Positions 1-6,966 of a stretch of DNA of 39,962 nucleotides are shown here, piece after piece. The position numbers and the translations under genes were made by a program. The notes under the pieces are model-generated. The model did not search any database and had not been told where the DNA came from. It saw only the letters and a program-made list of their open reading frames with translations. How positions within the stretch are numbered: position 1 is the first letter of the stretch; the number at the start of each line of letters is the position of its first letter. Source of the DNA: a virus; the IMG/VR virus record IMGVR_UViG_3300027719_000285, positions 1-39,962 of that record; one strand, given 5' to 3'.

Positions 1-1197
1 ATGCCGAGAATAGCTATCCCCCTTTCAGATACTAAAATCCGTACCGCCAAACCTTTATCGAAAGATTACAAGCTCTCTGATGGTGAGGGTTTGCACCTGC
101 TTGTTACAACGAAGGGAAGCAAGTTGTGGAGGATGCAGTACCGCTTCGAGGGTAAACAGAAAACGTTGAGCTTCGGCAAGTATCCGTATATCAGCCTGGC
201 CGATGCCAGAAAGTTGAGAGAGGTGGCGAAACGGCAGCTTTTGAAAGGGGTTGATCCCATGGTTGATAAGGTGCTGGAGGTGCCTGAAAATGACAAGGTA
301 AAGCTTTTTCAGATTGTAGCTGAGGAGTGGCTTGAGAAGCAGTTTCCGGTATGGTCGGTGCGTCATGCGCAAACGACGAAACTGAGGCTTTTCAACGATG
401 TGTTTCCGCATATAGGGCAAATGCCAATCGATGGGATAAAGCCTGCAGACGTGCTTGTTGTGATGCGGTTAATAGAGGAGCGTGGCGCGATTGTGAAGGC
501 GCACAAGATTAAGATCATTATCGGACAGATATGTCGGTACGCTGTGGTTACCGGACGGGCAGAGTATGATCCGACTGCTTCGATCAGAAGTAGCGAGGTT
601 TTGACAAAGCACAAGGTGCGGCATCTTGGGGCAATAACTGATCCGAAAGAGTTCGGGGCGTTACTTCGGGCTATCGATGGTTTTTCCGGTACGTTCACTG
701 TGCGTTCCGCCTTGCTGTTGTCTCCTCTTGTTTTTGTTCGACCTGGTGAGCTGCGGCACATGGAGTGGACGGAGGTTGACATCGAGGCGGGAATCTGGAC
801 CATATCGGCAGGAAAAATGAAGATGGGGCATGATCATGTTGTTCCGTTGTCACGGCAGGCGAAGGAAATTCTGTCGGGGATGGTTCCTGTTACCGGCCAT
901 CTGCAGTATGTTTTCCCTGGGCTTTCTCCAAGGCGTCCGATGAGCATGAACGCGATTACCGGTGCACTCAGAAGGCTCGGGTATGATGGCGAAACGATGA
1001 CGGCTCACGGCTTTCGAGCTTCTGCACGAACGATGCTGGATGAGGTGCTCAGGTTTCGTGTTGACCTTATTGAGCATCAGTTGGCCCATACGGTACGGGA
1101 TGCTCTTGGCAGGGCGTACAATCGCACCAGTTTTCTCGATGACAGGCGCGAGATGATGCAGGCCTGGGCGGATTACTTGGATGGGTTGAAGGTTTAG
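1..1197 (+). CDS. int: Tyrosine-type prophage integrase (DUF4102 arm-binding domain)
   Basis: A 398-residue site-specific recombinase that would insert and excise the phage by recombining attP with attB. The N-terminal part (about 1-85) has the arm-DNA-binding DUF4102 look (LSDGEGLHLLV, FGKYPYISLADAR). The catalytic domain carries a full tyrosine-recombinase set: R247 (FVRPGELR), H336-x-x-R339 (HGFRASAR), H363 (LAHT) and the nucleophile Y373 (RAYNR). Length is normal for P4-type integrases and it looks intact. The frame starts on the first base of the window, so its ribosome-binding site and any left attachment site lie outside. It reads toward the phage body, as usual for an int gene at a prophage end. 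The AlpA-like gene at 7296 is the candidate excision partner. Confidence 0.95.
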   Translation: MPRIAIPLSDTKIRTAKPLSKDYKLSDGEGLHLLVTTKGSKLWRMQYRFEGKQKTLSFGKYPYISLADARKLREVAKRQLLKGVDPMVDKVLEVPENDKVKLFQIVAEEWLEKQFPVWSVRHAQTTKLRLFNDVFPHIGQMPIDGIKPADVLVVMRLIEERGAIVKAHKIKIIIGQICRYAVVTGRAEYDPTASIRSSEVLTKHKVRHLGAITDPKEFGALLRAIDGFSGTFTVRSALLLSPLVFVRPGELRHMEWTEVDIEAGIWTISAGKMKMGHDHVVPLSRQAKEILSGMVPVTGHLQYVFPGLSPRRPMSMNAITGALRRLGYDGETMTAHGFRASARTMLDEVLRFRVDLIEHQLAHTVRDALGRAYNRTSFLDDRREMMQAWADYLDGLKV

Positions 1198-1250
1198 GTT
1201 TTCATTGGTATAGTTCCGTTAATCAGAATGAGGTATATGCCCCTTTTCTT

Positions 1251-1327
1251 GGGCGAGAGTCCCCAGTAAGTTGGCGTGCTTACTTTGGAGGGGAGCAATT
1301 TAAACGTAGTACACTGAGAGATTGCTC
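1251..1327. other. Structured intergenic stretch after the integrase
   Basis: The 195-base gap between integrase and methyltransferase has several consecutive dyads: GGG/CCC (1251-1253 with 1261-1263), AGTAAG/CTTACT (1265-1270 with 1279-1284), and GAGCAAT/ATTGCTC (1293-1299 with 1321-1327). No T-tract follows, so it is not a clear terminator. It could be a small structured RNA, integrase arm sites or chance. No tRNA or obvious attachment core was recognised. Confidence 0.25.
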
Positions 1328-1392
1328 ACTGATTTATTATTAGCTATCTTGTTAATTAGAATTTCGTTATGTAAAAATGGGATAGACAAATA

Positions 1393-2352
1393 ATGACAGG
1401 TTTAACTTCTCTTGAAATATGCTCTGGAGCTGGTGGTCAAGCTTTGGGAATGGAGTTGGCTGGGTTTCAGCATCTTGGCTTAGTGGAGATTGAGCCTGCT
1501 GCTTGTAGAACGCTTCGCATGAACCGTCCGGAGTGGAATATAATTGAAGGAGACTTGCACCATTTTGATGGTACTCCATTCAAAGGGATTGATTTACTTG
1601 CCGGAGGAGTTCCCTGTCCGCCGTTTTCACGAGCAGGAAAGCAGCTTGGCAGTGAAGATGAAAGAGACCTCTTTCCTCAAGCTATTCGCCTTGTAGATGA
1701 ATGCCGTCCGAAAGCTGTTATGCTTGAAAACGTTCGGGGTCTCCTCGATGCTGTTTTTGACGATTACCGCAATAAAGTTGAGCATCAACTGGAAAAGCTC
1801 GGATACAAACCTGGTTGGCGGCTTCTGAACGCTTCGGATTACGGTGTTTCACAGCTTAGGCCTCGGGTTGTGTTTGTTGGCATAAAGAAAGAATTATCAG
1901 AACATTTTGTTTGGCCAGAACCCAGGCAAGATTCACCACCAACCGTAGGACGTCTTCTATATGATCTGATGAAGGAAAACGGCTGGAAAGGAGCTGATGA
2001 ATGGCGCGAACAAGCCAACAGTATAGCGCCAACGCTTGTTGGAGGGTCCAAAAAACATGGCGGCCCTGATCTTGGCCCCACCCGAGCAAAAAAGGCATGG
2101 GCAGCCCTTGGTGTTGACGGTCACGGACTTTCGGATGAAGCTCCTGAGGCTGATTTTATAGGAATGCCAAGATTGACGACACGCATGACTGCCAGAATTC
2201 AAGGATTTCCGGACTCTTGGGTGTTTTCTGGTAGAAAAACACCGGCATACCGACAGATTGGGAATGCCTTTCCACCTCTGGTAGCAAAAGCTGTTGCTGA
2301 GAAGATCAGTTTTTGCCTAACCAGTAAAAAAGTATTTTCACTCGCCGTTTAA
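1393..2352 (+). CDS. C5 cytosine DNA methyltransferase
   Basis: A 319-residue DNA (cytosine-5) methyltransferase that transfers a methyl group from S-adenosylmethionine to cytosine in a specific DNA site. Conserved blocks are visible in order: motif I (CSGAGGQALG, near 10-20), motif IV with catalytic Cys75 (GGVPCPPFSRAG), motif VI E112-N-V, motif VIII (SQLRPRVVFVG), a short target-recognition region (about 190-270), and motifs IX-X (RIQGFPDSW, QIGNAFPPLVAKAVAEKI). The enzyme looks complete. The HNH endonuclease gene follows after 10 bases, so the two look like a type II restriction-modification pair. It could also methylate phage DNA to evade host restriction. The recognition sequence cannot be read from the protein. 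Confidence 0.93.
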   Translation: MTGLTSLEICSGAGGQALGMELAGFQHLGLVEIEPAACRTLRMNRPEWNIIEGDLHHFDGTPFKGIDLLAGGVPCPPFSRAGKQLGSEDERDLFPQAIRLVDECRPKAVMLENVRGLLDAVFDDYRNKVEHQLEKLGYKPGWRLLNASDYGVSQLRPRVVFVGIKKELSEHFVWPEPRQDSPPTVGRLLYDLMKENGWKGADEWREQANSIAPTLVGGSKKHGGPDLGPTRAKKAWAALGVDGHGLSDEAPEADFIGMPRLTTRMTARIQGFPDSWVFSGRKTPAYRQIGNAFPPLVAKAVAEKISFCLTSKKVFSLAV

Positions 2353-2362
2353 ATGATTTTAT

Positions 2363-2953
2363 ATGGCCAATTCTGAAGGAGCACGGGCAAAATTAAGAGT
2401 GCATTTTCTTGCTAACATTGGCAGGGTTATGGATTCTGATGAGTTGCGGTTAATAGCCGGAGGAATAACCGAATGGGCAAGAAGAGTACGAGAACTACGT
2501 AATGAAGAAGGGTATCAGATTCTAACCCACAATGACCGGAGTGATCTGAAGCCAGGTCAGTATTTGCTTGAAACTCCTACGCCTCGGCCTGCTTTTGAGC
2601 GATCCATTTCAAAAGAGACAAGAGCGTTTGTTCTCGACCGTAATGGCTTTACATGTCAGATGTGCGGAGCTGTAGCAGGAGAACCTCATCCATACGATCC
2701 CACCAGAAAAACCAGATTACATATCGGACATATAGTAGACAAATCCATGGGTGGTACTGATGATCCTTCAAACCTTAGGGCTTTGTGTTCCGTTTGTAAC
2801 GAAGGGGCAGCTAATCTAACCTTGGAGCGTCCATCTGCGGAAAAACTTCTTATCCAGATCCGGAGATCAAAAGGCGGGGACCAGATTGAGGTTCTAAAGT
2901 GGTTGATTCGAAAGTATCCCGAGCAGAGTAAAACAATTTTGAATGACCGATAA
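2363..2953 (+). CDS. HNH endonuclease, probable restriction enzyme
   Basis: A 196-residue protein with a C-terminal Cys4-framed HNH nuclease fold. Visible are C98-x2-C101 (CQMCG), H120 and H123 (LHIGHIVD), N137 (DPSNLRAL) and C142-x2-C145 (CSVCN), which would hold a structural zinc and the metal-dependent nuclease site. The first 80 residues match nothing I recognise and may recognise DNA. Co-directional coupling with the C5 methyltransferase supports a type II restriction role; a solitary HNH nuclease is the alternative. As a phage-borne pair it would protect the lysogen against incoming DNA lacking the modification. Confidence 0.85.
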   Translation: MANSEGARAKLRVHFLANIGRVMDSDELRLIAGGITEWARRVRELRNEEGYQILTHNDRSDLKPGQYLLETPTPRPAFERSISKETRAFVLDRNGFTCQMCGAVAGEPHPYDPTRKTRLHIGHIVDKSMGGTDDPSNLRALCSVCNEGAANLTLERPSAEKLLIQIRRSKGGDQIEVLKWLIRKYPEQSKTILNDR

Positions 2954-3137
2954 GTTTTCTTCTGAAGAAATAAGCAAAAATAGTGAACGATGCTGAAAAT
3001 TTGAGTTGTAAGATCTGTGGCTTTTTGAATCCTGAATAGACCCAACCAAAGCTTTATATGCTTTTCTTTGATAACTGATATGCTTATATTAAGCATTTAG
3101 TTATAGGAAATCTCAACCTTCCAGAACTGAACAAAAG

Positions 3138-3434
3138 ATGATAAAAGAAAGTCTTAATGATGCACTCAGGGATCTAATCGATCAGTATGATAATGATATC
3201 GAAAAGACGGTCTATGATGTTATTGATGAGTCGGAGCGTCTCGCGGAGGAATATGGAGATACTGCCTTGGCGGAAGCTGTTGCAAAAATCCGTTTTGAGC
3301 AGAAACAAGAGTTGATGATGTGGGGGATCCGAGGAGACTTGGACTCGGCTGAGGAGAACTTCCTTGAAGCCGTCAGGGATATGGCAGCAAGAAAGTCTCC
3401 TGAAATACTGTTGCCAGAGAAAAAAAAAAGCTGA
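3138..3434 (+). CDS. Hypothetical protein, 98 aa, acidic helical
   Basis: I do not recognise a family. The 98-residue product is acidic, predicted largely helical, and ends in a Lys-rich tail (PEKKKS). It lies 184 bases after the HNH gene and directly before the CRISPR leader, on the same strand. No signal peptide, membrane segment or Cys motif is visible. It has no resemblance that I can see to Cas1, Cas2 or another CRISPR protein. It could be an accessory gene of the restriction module or an independent moron. Confidence 0.6.
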   Translation: MIKESLNDALRDLIDQYDNDIEKTVYDVIDESERLAEEYGDTALAEAVAKIRFEQKQELMMWGIRGDLDSAEENFLEAVRDMAARKSPEILLPEKKKS

Positions 3435-3674
3435 TTGGATACTTTGCTTCCATTAAGGGTGTTAATATAGTGTAACTCTTTAAAGTGTATAGATTTGCCA
3501 TGTTATCACATAAATGTTGAGCCTTCGATGTTGTATATCTCATTTCTTTTCCGTAAGATACAAGTGTTGTTTTGTGGTAAAATCAGATCATTGTCCTTTG
3601 ATATTGCTGATTTTTGAGTGAGCCTTCGATTTTGCGCCAGGAGCCCTTACCAGTCAAGGGTTTTCAGGGGTACC
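3435..3674 (+). promoter_or_regulatory. Probable CRISPR leader
   Basis: An AT-rich, gene-free 240-base stretch directly before the first repeat. It has a 16-base direct repeat with one mismatch (TGAGCCTTCGATGTTG at 3518-3533 and TGAGCCTTCGATTTTG at 3619-3634), 101 bases apart. Position and composition fit a leader, and the degenerate repeat lies at the opposite end of the array, as expected if the leader is on the left. Confidence 0.6.
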
Positions 3675-4079
3675 CTTTATATCTTATTGCACTCATTGAG
3701 GATTGAAACCATGAATCATTATCAAATATAGATTCTACCATACCATCAACTTTATATCTTATTGCACTCATTGAGGATTGAAACTAACCCAATATATTCT
3801 TCTCGATCTGGGCTTTTCGATCTTTATATCTTATTGCACTCATTGAGGATTGAAACCATGCTTCCTCCTTGTGCTTTTCGATGAGTTCTTCCGCCTTTAT
3901 ATCTTATTGCACTCATTGAGGATTGAAACTCAAGACTTGTTTCTTCAACATGCCATTCCATCCCTGCTTCTTTATATCTTATTGCACTCATTGAGGATTG
4001 AAACGCAGTGCCTGAGATATTCGGCAGTGCTGAAGACGACGCTTTATATCTTATTGCACTCATTGAGGCTCCATGAAAC
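3675..4079 (+). CRISPR. CRISPR array, 6 repeats and 5 spacers, no cas genes
   Basis: Five identical 35-base repeats start with CTTTATATCTTATTGCACTC and end with ATTGAGGATTGAAAC; they lie at 3675-3709, 3750-3784, 3822-3856, 3895-3929 and 3970-4004. A sixth begins at 4042, matches for 27 bases to 4068 and then diverges, with GAAAC recovered at 4075-4079. Spacers are 40, 37, 38, 40 and 37 bases (3710-3749, 3785-3821, 3857-3894, 3930-3969, 4005-4041) and all differ. The GATTGAAAC end is typical of type I and type III repeats and gives the crRNA 5' tag. No cas gene is in the window, so Cas proteins would have to come from the host. By eye none of the spacers matches the rest of the window. Confidence 0.95.
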
Positions 4080-4082
4080 ACG

Positions 4083-4109
4083 AAAGCCCGGCACATCACC
4101 GGGCTTTTT
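4083..4109 (+). terminator. Intrinsic terminator after the CRISPR array
   Basis: A 9-bp perfect stem AAAGCCCGG / CCGGGCTTT (4083-4091 with 4099-4107), a 7-base loop and a short T-run. It starts four bases after the degenerate last repeat and would end the pre-crRNA. Confidence 0.85.
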
Positions 4110-4231
4110 ATTTGCACCTTTCATTCACAATTATTTCTCCTCCTTTCCGAATCCCGATAACTTTCCGTACCTTTACCGTAATATGCAGTATCCCGAGTAG
4201 TACCCCGTTGCTAACCCTAAGCCTCTCGGAT

Positions 4232-4474
4232 ATGAATGTTAAACGCCCCCGGCGCCTGTTTTTCGCTCTGGTTGCTCTGGCCGCCCTTATCGCTTCTCTG
4301 AACGGTTCTGCCCAGCTGCAAGCAGGTATGGGATACCACGGCAACACCAACACGTTGAAGTTCCATGAACCCAGCTGTCGATATTACAACTGTCCGCATT
4401 GCACGGCTGTGTTCAAGACCAGGCAGGACGCTATCGATGCGGGGTATGTGCCGTGTGGGGTGTGCAGGCCGTGA
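4232..4474 (+). CDS. Small exported protein with Ada-like Cys motif
   Basis: An 80-residue product starting at the ATG at 4232; an upstream in-frame start would run into the terminator. Residues 4-8 are basic (KRPRR), 9-23 are hydrophobic, and a signal-peptidase-like site follows (GSAQ), so it is probably exported. The mature part holds five cysteines, C49, C54, C57, C75 and C78, in a pattern (HEPSCRYYNCPHC, AGYVPCGVCRP) that resembles the metal-binding Ada N-terminal fold often attached to nucleases. No nuclease domain is present. It is preceded by the array terminator and stands alone, as expected of a moron expressed from the lysogen. The function is unknown. Confidence 0.7.
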   Translation: MNVKRPRRLFFALVALAALIASLNGSAQLQAGMGYHGNTNTLKFHEPSCRYYNCPHCTAVFKTRQDAIDAGYVPCGVCRP

Positions 4475-4532
4475 GAGTTTTTAGATTAAAAGCGAAAAAA
4501 TCCTATCGATGAGCTTTTATAGATATTAGAAA

Positions 4533-4799
4533 ATGCAATGTCAGGGATTAACAAAATCAGGTAACCCTTGCCGTAATCAAGCTACTGCTAATGGTTACTG
4601 TTATCGCCATGGAGGGATTCCTACACGACAAGCGTCTCGTAAGGAATTTGAGAAAAGTTATGCAGCTATGACTCCAGAGCAGCGTTCGGAGCATAACTCT
4701 TTTACGATGGGGTGCTTGTTAGTAGTTATTCTGTTGGCTTTGATTTATGGTGCTATTACTGGGGATTGGAGTGGTGTTGGTAAATGGTTAAGTAGATAA
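4533..4799 (+). CDS. Small Cys/His motif protein with one membrane helix
   Basis: An 88-residue protein. The N-terminus has a compact C3-x9-C13-x9-C23-x2-H26 pattern (CQGLTKSGNPC, GYCYRHGG), like the short CxG-T-K-G-x-PC zinc-binding modules found in many phage and bacterial small proteins. A linker of about 30 residues leads to one hydrophobic helix (about 57-77, GCLLVVILLALIYGA) near the C-terminus, so it is likely anchored in the inner membrane with the Cys/His module on one face. It sits among other short moron-type genes. The function is unknown. Confidence 0.65.
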   Translation: MQCQGLTKSGNPCRNQATANGYCYRHGGIPTRQASRKEFEKSYAAMTPEQRSEHNSFTMGCLLVVILLALIYGAITGDWSGVGKWLSR

Positions 4800-4873
4800 A
4801 TGAACTGGAGAGACTTATGATGTTGATATGGAGTAGGCGGTTGGTTAATTAGTAAATAAAACAAGGAGGAGTT

Positions 4874-5059
4874 ATGAGTCAGTTTAATTCGGAAAGCAAC
4901 GATGATCTCAGACAGAGGATAGCTCAAATTAATGAGATCATCGAACATCTAAAAAACTGGATTGAAAGGGACTCCTGTATGCCTCAAGTATTAATTGATG
5001 GAGCAGTAAGCCTGATTGAAAAAGCAGAAATAGAAAAAAAAATGCTTATGGATAAGTAA
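4874..5059 (+). CDS. Hypothetical protein, 61 aa
   Basis: A short, charged, helical protein of unknown function. The start is well supported by a strong ribosome-binding site, AAGGAGGA, about seven bases before the ATG. No Cys motif or membrane segment is visible. A rightward terminator-like hairpin follows within 45 bases (5102-5126). Confidence 0.6.
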   Translation: MSQFNSESNDDLRQRIAQINEIIEHLKNWIERDSCMPQVLIDGAVSLIEKAEIEKKMLMDK

Positions 5060-5100
5060 AATATAAAGATTGGATATTGCAGATGGTGAGATGAATTTCC

Positions 5101-5217
5101 AAAAGCCCAGATATGCAACGGGCTTTGGCATTTCTGGGGTATTCAGGGGTGTTGGTGAGGTTCGGAGCCGTGTAGTACCTGGATCCGGCTGCACCTGCAG
5201 GGGTGACCACTACTCCT
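5101..5217. repeat. Convergent-terminator block, copy A
   Basis: A block of about 115 bases beginning with the hairpin AAAGCCC/GGGCTTT (5102-5108 with 5120-5126) and running to the 3' end of a leftward repressor scrap. It aligns along its whole length with copy B at 5760-5873, about three quarters identical by eye, including shared cores GCCGTGT, ATCCGGC and GCACCTGC. The hairpin would end the rightward gene at 4874. Confidence 0.7.
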
Positions 5218-5260
5218 TCTCTCTCTTCTTCTCCTCAATCTCCTCCATGATCAGCTGGAG
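5210..5260 (-). pseudogene. 3' scrap of a repressor gene (duplicate of the end of 6610-6966)
   Basis: On the minus strand this encodes the last residues of an XRE repressor-like protein (LQLIMEEIEEKKREKE then a stop). These match the end of the intact repressor (VQLIMEEIEEQKKEKE). Bases 5213-5263 and 6613-6663 agree at about 46 of 51 positions. No further homology to the repressor is seen upstream, so it is a remnant left by duplication or recombination. Confidence 0.75.
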
Positions 5261-5450
5261 AGCGAATTATCTTCGTGGTATGCGGATATCGGGAAATCTA
5301 AAACACGTCATTCTCAAGGAAAAGTGTTTGTGAGTTGTCGGCATGGAAGGTATATTGATGTTGCTTAGGATCAACAACCAAGCTGTTTTTTGGGCCGTCC
5401 GAAATGTTGGCGCATTTCTGGCGGCCTCTTTATTTCAAAATACTTCAGCT

Positions 5451-5729
5451 ATGAACCCTATTCAAAAGATTGTTCTCTCGATCTATGCAGGAATCATTTT
5501 CCTTATGACGCTGTTCCCCCCGTTTTACGCGGAGATGCCCGGAAGTAACATTGTGTTTTACACGGGATATGGGCCTATATTCGCTTCGCACACGCCGGTT
5601 TATAACGGACGCGTGCTGAACATTGCGGCTCAGATTGACGGGGATAAGCTGTTTTTGCAGTACATGGGGGCTACGCTGATCACGATTGCGATGATTTTTT
5701 TGTTCAGTAGCGGGAATGGTGATGACTGA
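5451..5729 (+). CDS. Small two-helix membrane protein
   Basis: A 92-residue protein from the ATG at 5451 (MNPIQKIVLS). Two hydrophobic segments are clear: an N-terminal one (about 4-26, ending FLMTLFPPFY) and a C-terminal one (about 68-86, LITIAMIFLF), with a polar loop of about 40 residues between them. I recall small bacterial proteins of this FPP-plus-two-helix type but know no function. The frame extends upstream; ATG 5358 has a better ribosome-binding site (GGAAGG seven bases before), but the extra 31 residues do not look like part of the protein. It is followed by terminator block B and is a candidate moron. Confidence 0.6.
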   Translation: MNPIQKIVLSIYAGIIFLMTLFPPFYAEMPGSNIVFYTGYGPIFASHTPVYNGRVLNIAAQIDGDKLFLQYMGATLITIAMIFLFSSGNGDD

Positions 5730-5759
5730 TAAGTTCGGTATAAATTTTTCACAACATTC

Positions 5760-5873
5760 AAAGCCCAGCCATGCGCCGGGCTTCTGTGTTTCGGGGTATT
5801 CCGAGGTATTGATGGGGTTTGGTGCCGTGTTGTACCAGAATCCGGCCGCACCTGCCGGGAGTGAACGTTACTC
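5760..5873. repeat. Convergent-terminator block, copy B
   Basis: The second copy of the block at 5101-5217, starting with the stem AAGCCC/GGGCTT (5761-5766 with 5778-5783) and ending at the stop codon of the leftward membrane-protein gene. In both copies the block joins the 3' end of a rightward gene to the 3' end of a leftward one. Confidence 0.7.
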
Positions 5874-6479
5874 TATATCTTTGTTTTGTTCCTTATTTTT
5901 GACGGTTGTTCTTAGTATTGCTTCTCTGACGCTTCTGAGTCGTATATCAGATATGAATCCAGAGAGTATAAGAATACATGCGACGCATAATAATAATGAT
6001 ATGTAAATATTCTGAATATCAGGGAATGGTTCGGACTGCTTTATAAAATAAATTATATGTGCAAGTAAACCTAATAAAATGCCCCACCCTGAAGTGTATG
6101 ATGAATGTGTATTATCACCCCATTCTTTTGTCTTTTCAAATAAGCCTGTGAGATTATCAGTATCTTCATTATTGTCTAATTTCCAAATTGAAATTAGATA
6201 GTCTGTCGTTTTTTTGCTTATAAAAATATGTCTTGTTTTATTTGAGGAGAAAATAAGTGTTATTGCGTATTCAAAAATAGGATATAAAATGCATCTGTGA
6301 AGTACATAAATATATGCGCCTATTAAAATAGAGCTAATTAGATAAGCGGTTATGTTTTCAATTAAATACTGCACAGGATTTATTTCTGATGCTAATTGAA
6401 ACGAAAAAATTGTAAATGCACCTCCAAATAAATTTCGCAGTAATATGCTTTTGTTGAGGTTTTTTATGAAATTATCCAT
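5868..6479 (-). CDS. Leftward multi-pass membrane protein of unknown function
   Basis: A 203-residue protein with about four membrane segments: near 15-32, 44-66 (YLISSILIGAYIYVLH), 130-150 (GILLGLLAHIIYFI) and 158-178 (ISLLLCVACILILSG). A polar central stretch (70-125) and a basic C-terminus flank them. I do not recognise a family. The gene is clearly more AT-rich than the phage core, which points to recent acquisition. It lies downstream of the repressor on the same strand, so it is probably expressed in the lysogen. That position suits a superinfection-exclusion or conversion protein, but this is inference only. Confidence 0.7.
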   Translation of the reverse strand: MDNFIKNLNKSILLRNLFGGAFTIFSFQLASEINPVQYLIENITAYLISSILIGAYIYVLHRCILYPIFEYAITLIFSSNKTRHIFISKKTTDYLISIWKLDNNEDTDNLTGLFEKTKEWGDNTHSSYTSGWGILLGLLAHIIYFIKQSEPFPDIQNIYISLLLCVACILILSGFISDIRLRSVREAILRTTVKNKEQNKDIE

Positions 6480-6609
6480 TTTTTCTTGTGGAAAATATTA
6501 AGGATATGACTTGTAAATACCTGATAATCGTCGATTAATATGGTTTTGACGTATTAAGGTAAATTCATCTGATAAATCTCTTAATTATACTTTCATGAAG
6601 TAAGATTCG

Positions 6610-6966
6610 TTACTCTTTCTCTTTCTTCTGCTCCTCAATCTCCTCCATGATCAGTTGGACAGCCTCCATGAGGAGCTGGCCGGCCCTCTCTATTTTTGCC
6701 TCTCTTGCACTTTTATAACGAATGTCTTTCAAAAACATCTCTCCTTTGCCGGTGTAAAGCCAGTCAAGTGAGACTCCTATCTTAATCAGTCTTGACACAA
6801 GGTTTTCTGGGTCTCTTTTATTTGGAGCACCTTCAGGAAGCAAGTGTTTGCTGAAGTTCTGTGCCTGCATGCCCAGCATATCCGCCATCTCAGTCTGATT
6901 GCATTCCATCCGCTCCATAACCATCCGGAGGCGATTCTCCAGTATATTTTTTTCTGTAATGGTCAT
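6610..6966 (-). CDS. XRE-family (CI-like) prophage repressor
   Basis: A 118-residue helix-turn-helix protein. Residues about 8-65 form an XRE domain (MECNQTEMADMLGMQAQNFS, then KIGVSLDWLYTGKGEMF, which usually closes this fold). The C-terminus is a charged helix (EEIEEQKKEKE), likely for dimerisation. No LexA/CI-type autoprotease domain is present, so induction would not be by simple self-cleavage. Its start codon lies inside one of two operator-like dyads in the divergent control region, suggesting autoregulation. It is the best candidate for the lysogeny repressor. A 3' scrap of a duplicate lies at 5210. Confidence 0.85.
   Translation of the reverse strand: MTITEKNILENRLRMVMERMECNQTEMADMLGMQAQNFSKHLLPEGAPNKRDPENLVSRLIKIGVSLDWLYTGKGEMFLKDIRYKSAREAKIERAGQLLMEAVQLIMEEIEEQKKEKE

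Noticed and set aside
1203-1218. CATTGGTATAG after the integrase resembles module motif copy C
   Set aside because: It lacks the CCCC block and is not in front of a late module; the match is too short to count.
3138-3434. The gene before the CRISPR leader as a Cas or adaptation protein
   Set aside because: The 98-residue product has no Cas1, Cas2, Cas6 or RAMP motif; nearness to the array is the only link.
3710-4041. Possible self-targeting spacers
   Set aside because: Reading each spacer and its translation against the proteins of the window showed no match; a computed search would be needed to exclude partial ones.
5070-5333. Rightward frame of 87 codons
   Set aside because: It runs through the terminator block and the antisense of the repressor remnant; no ribosome-binding site and no protein-like features.
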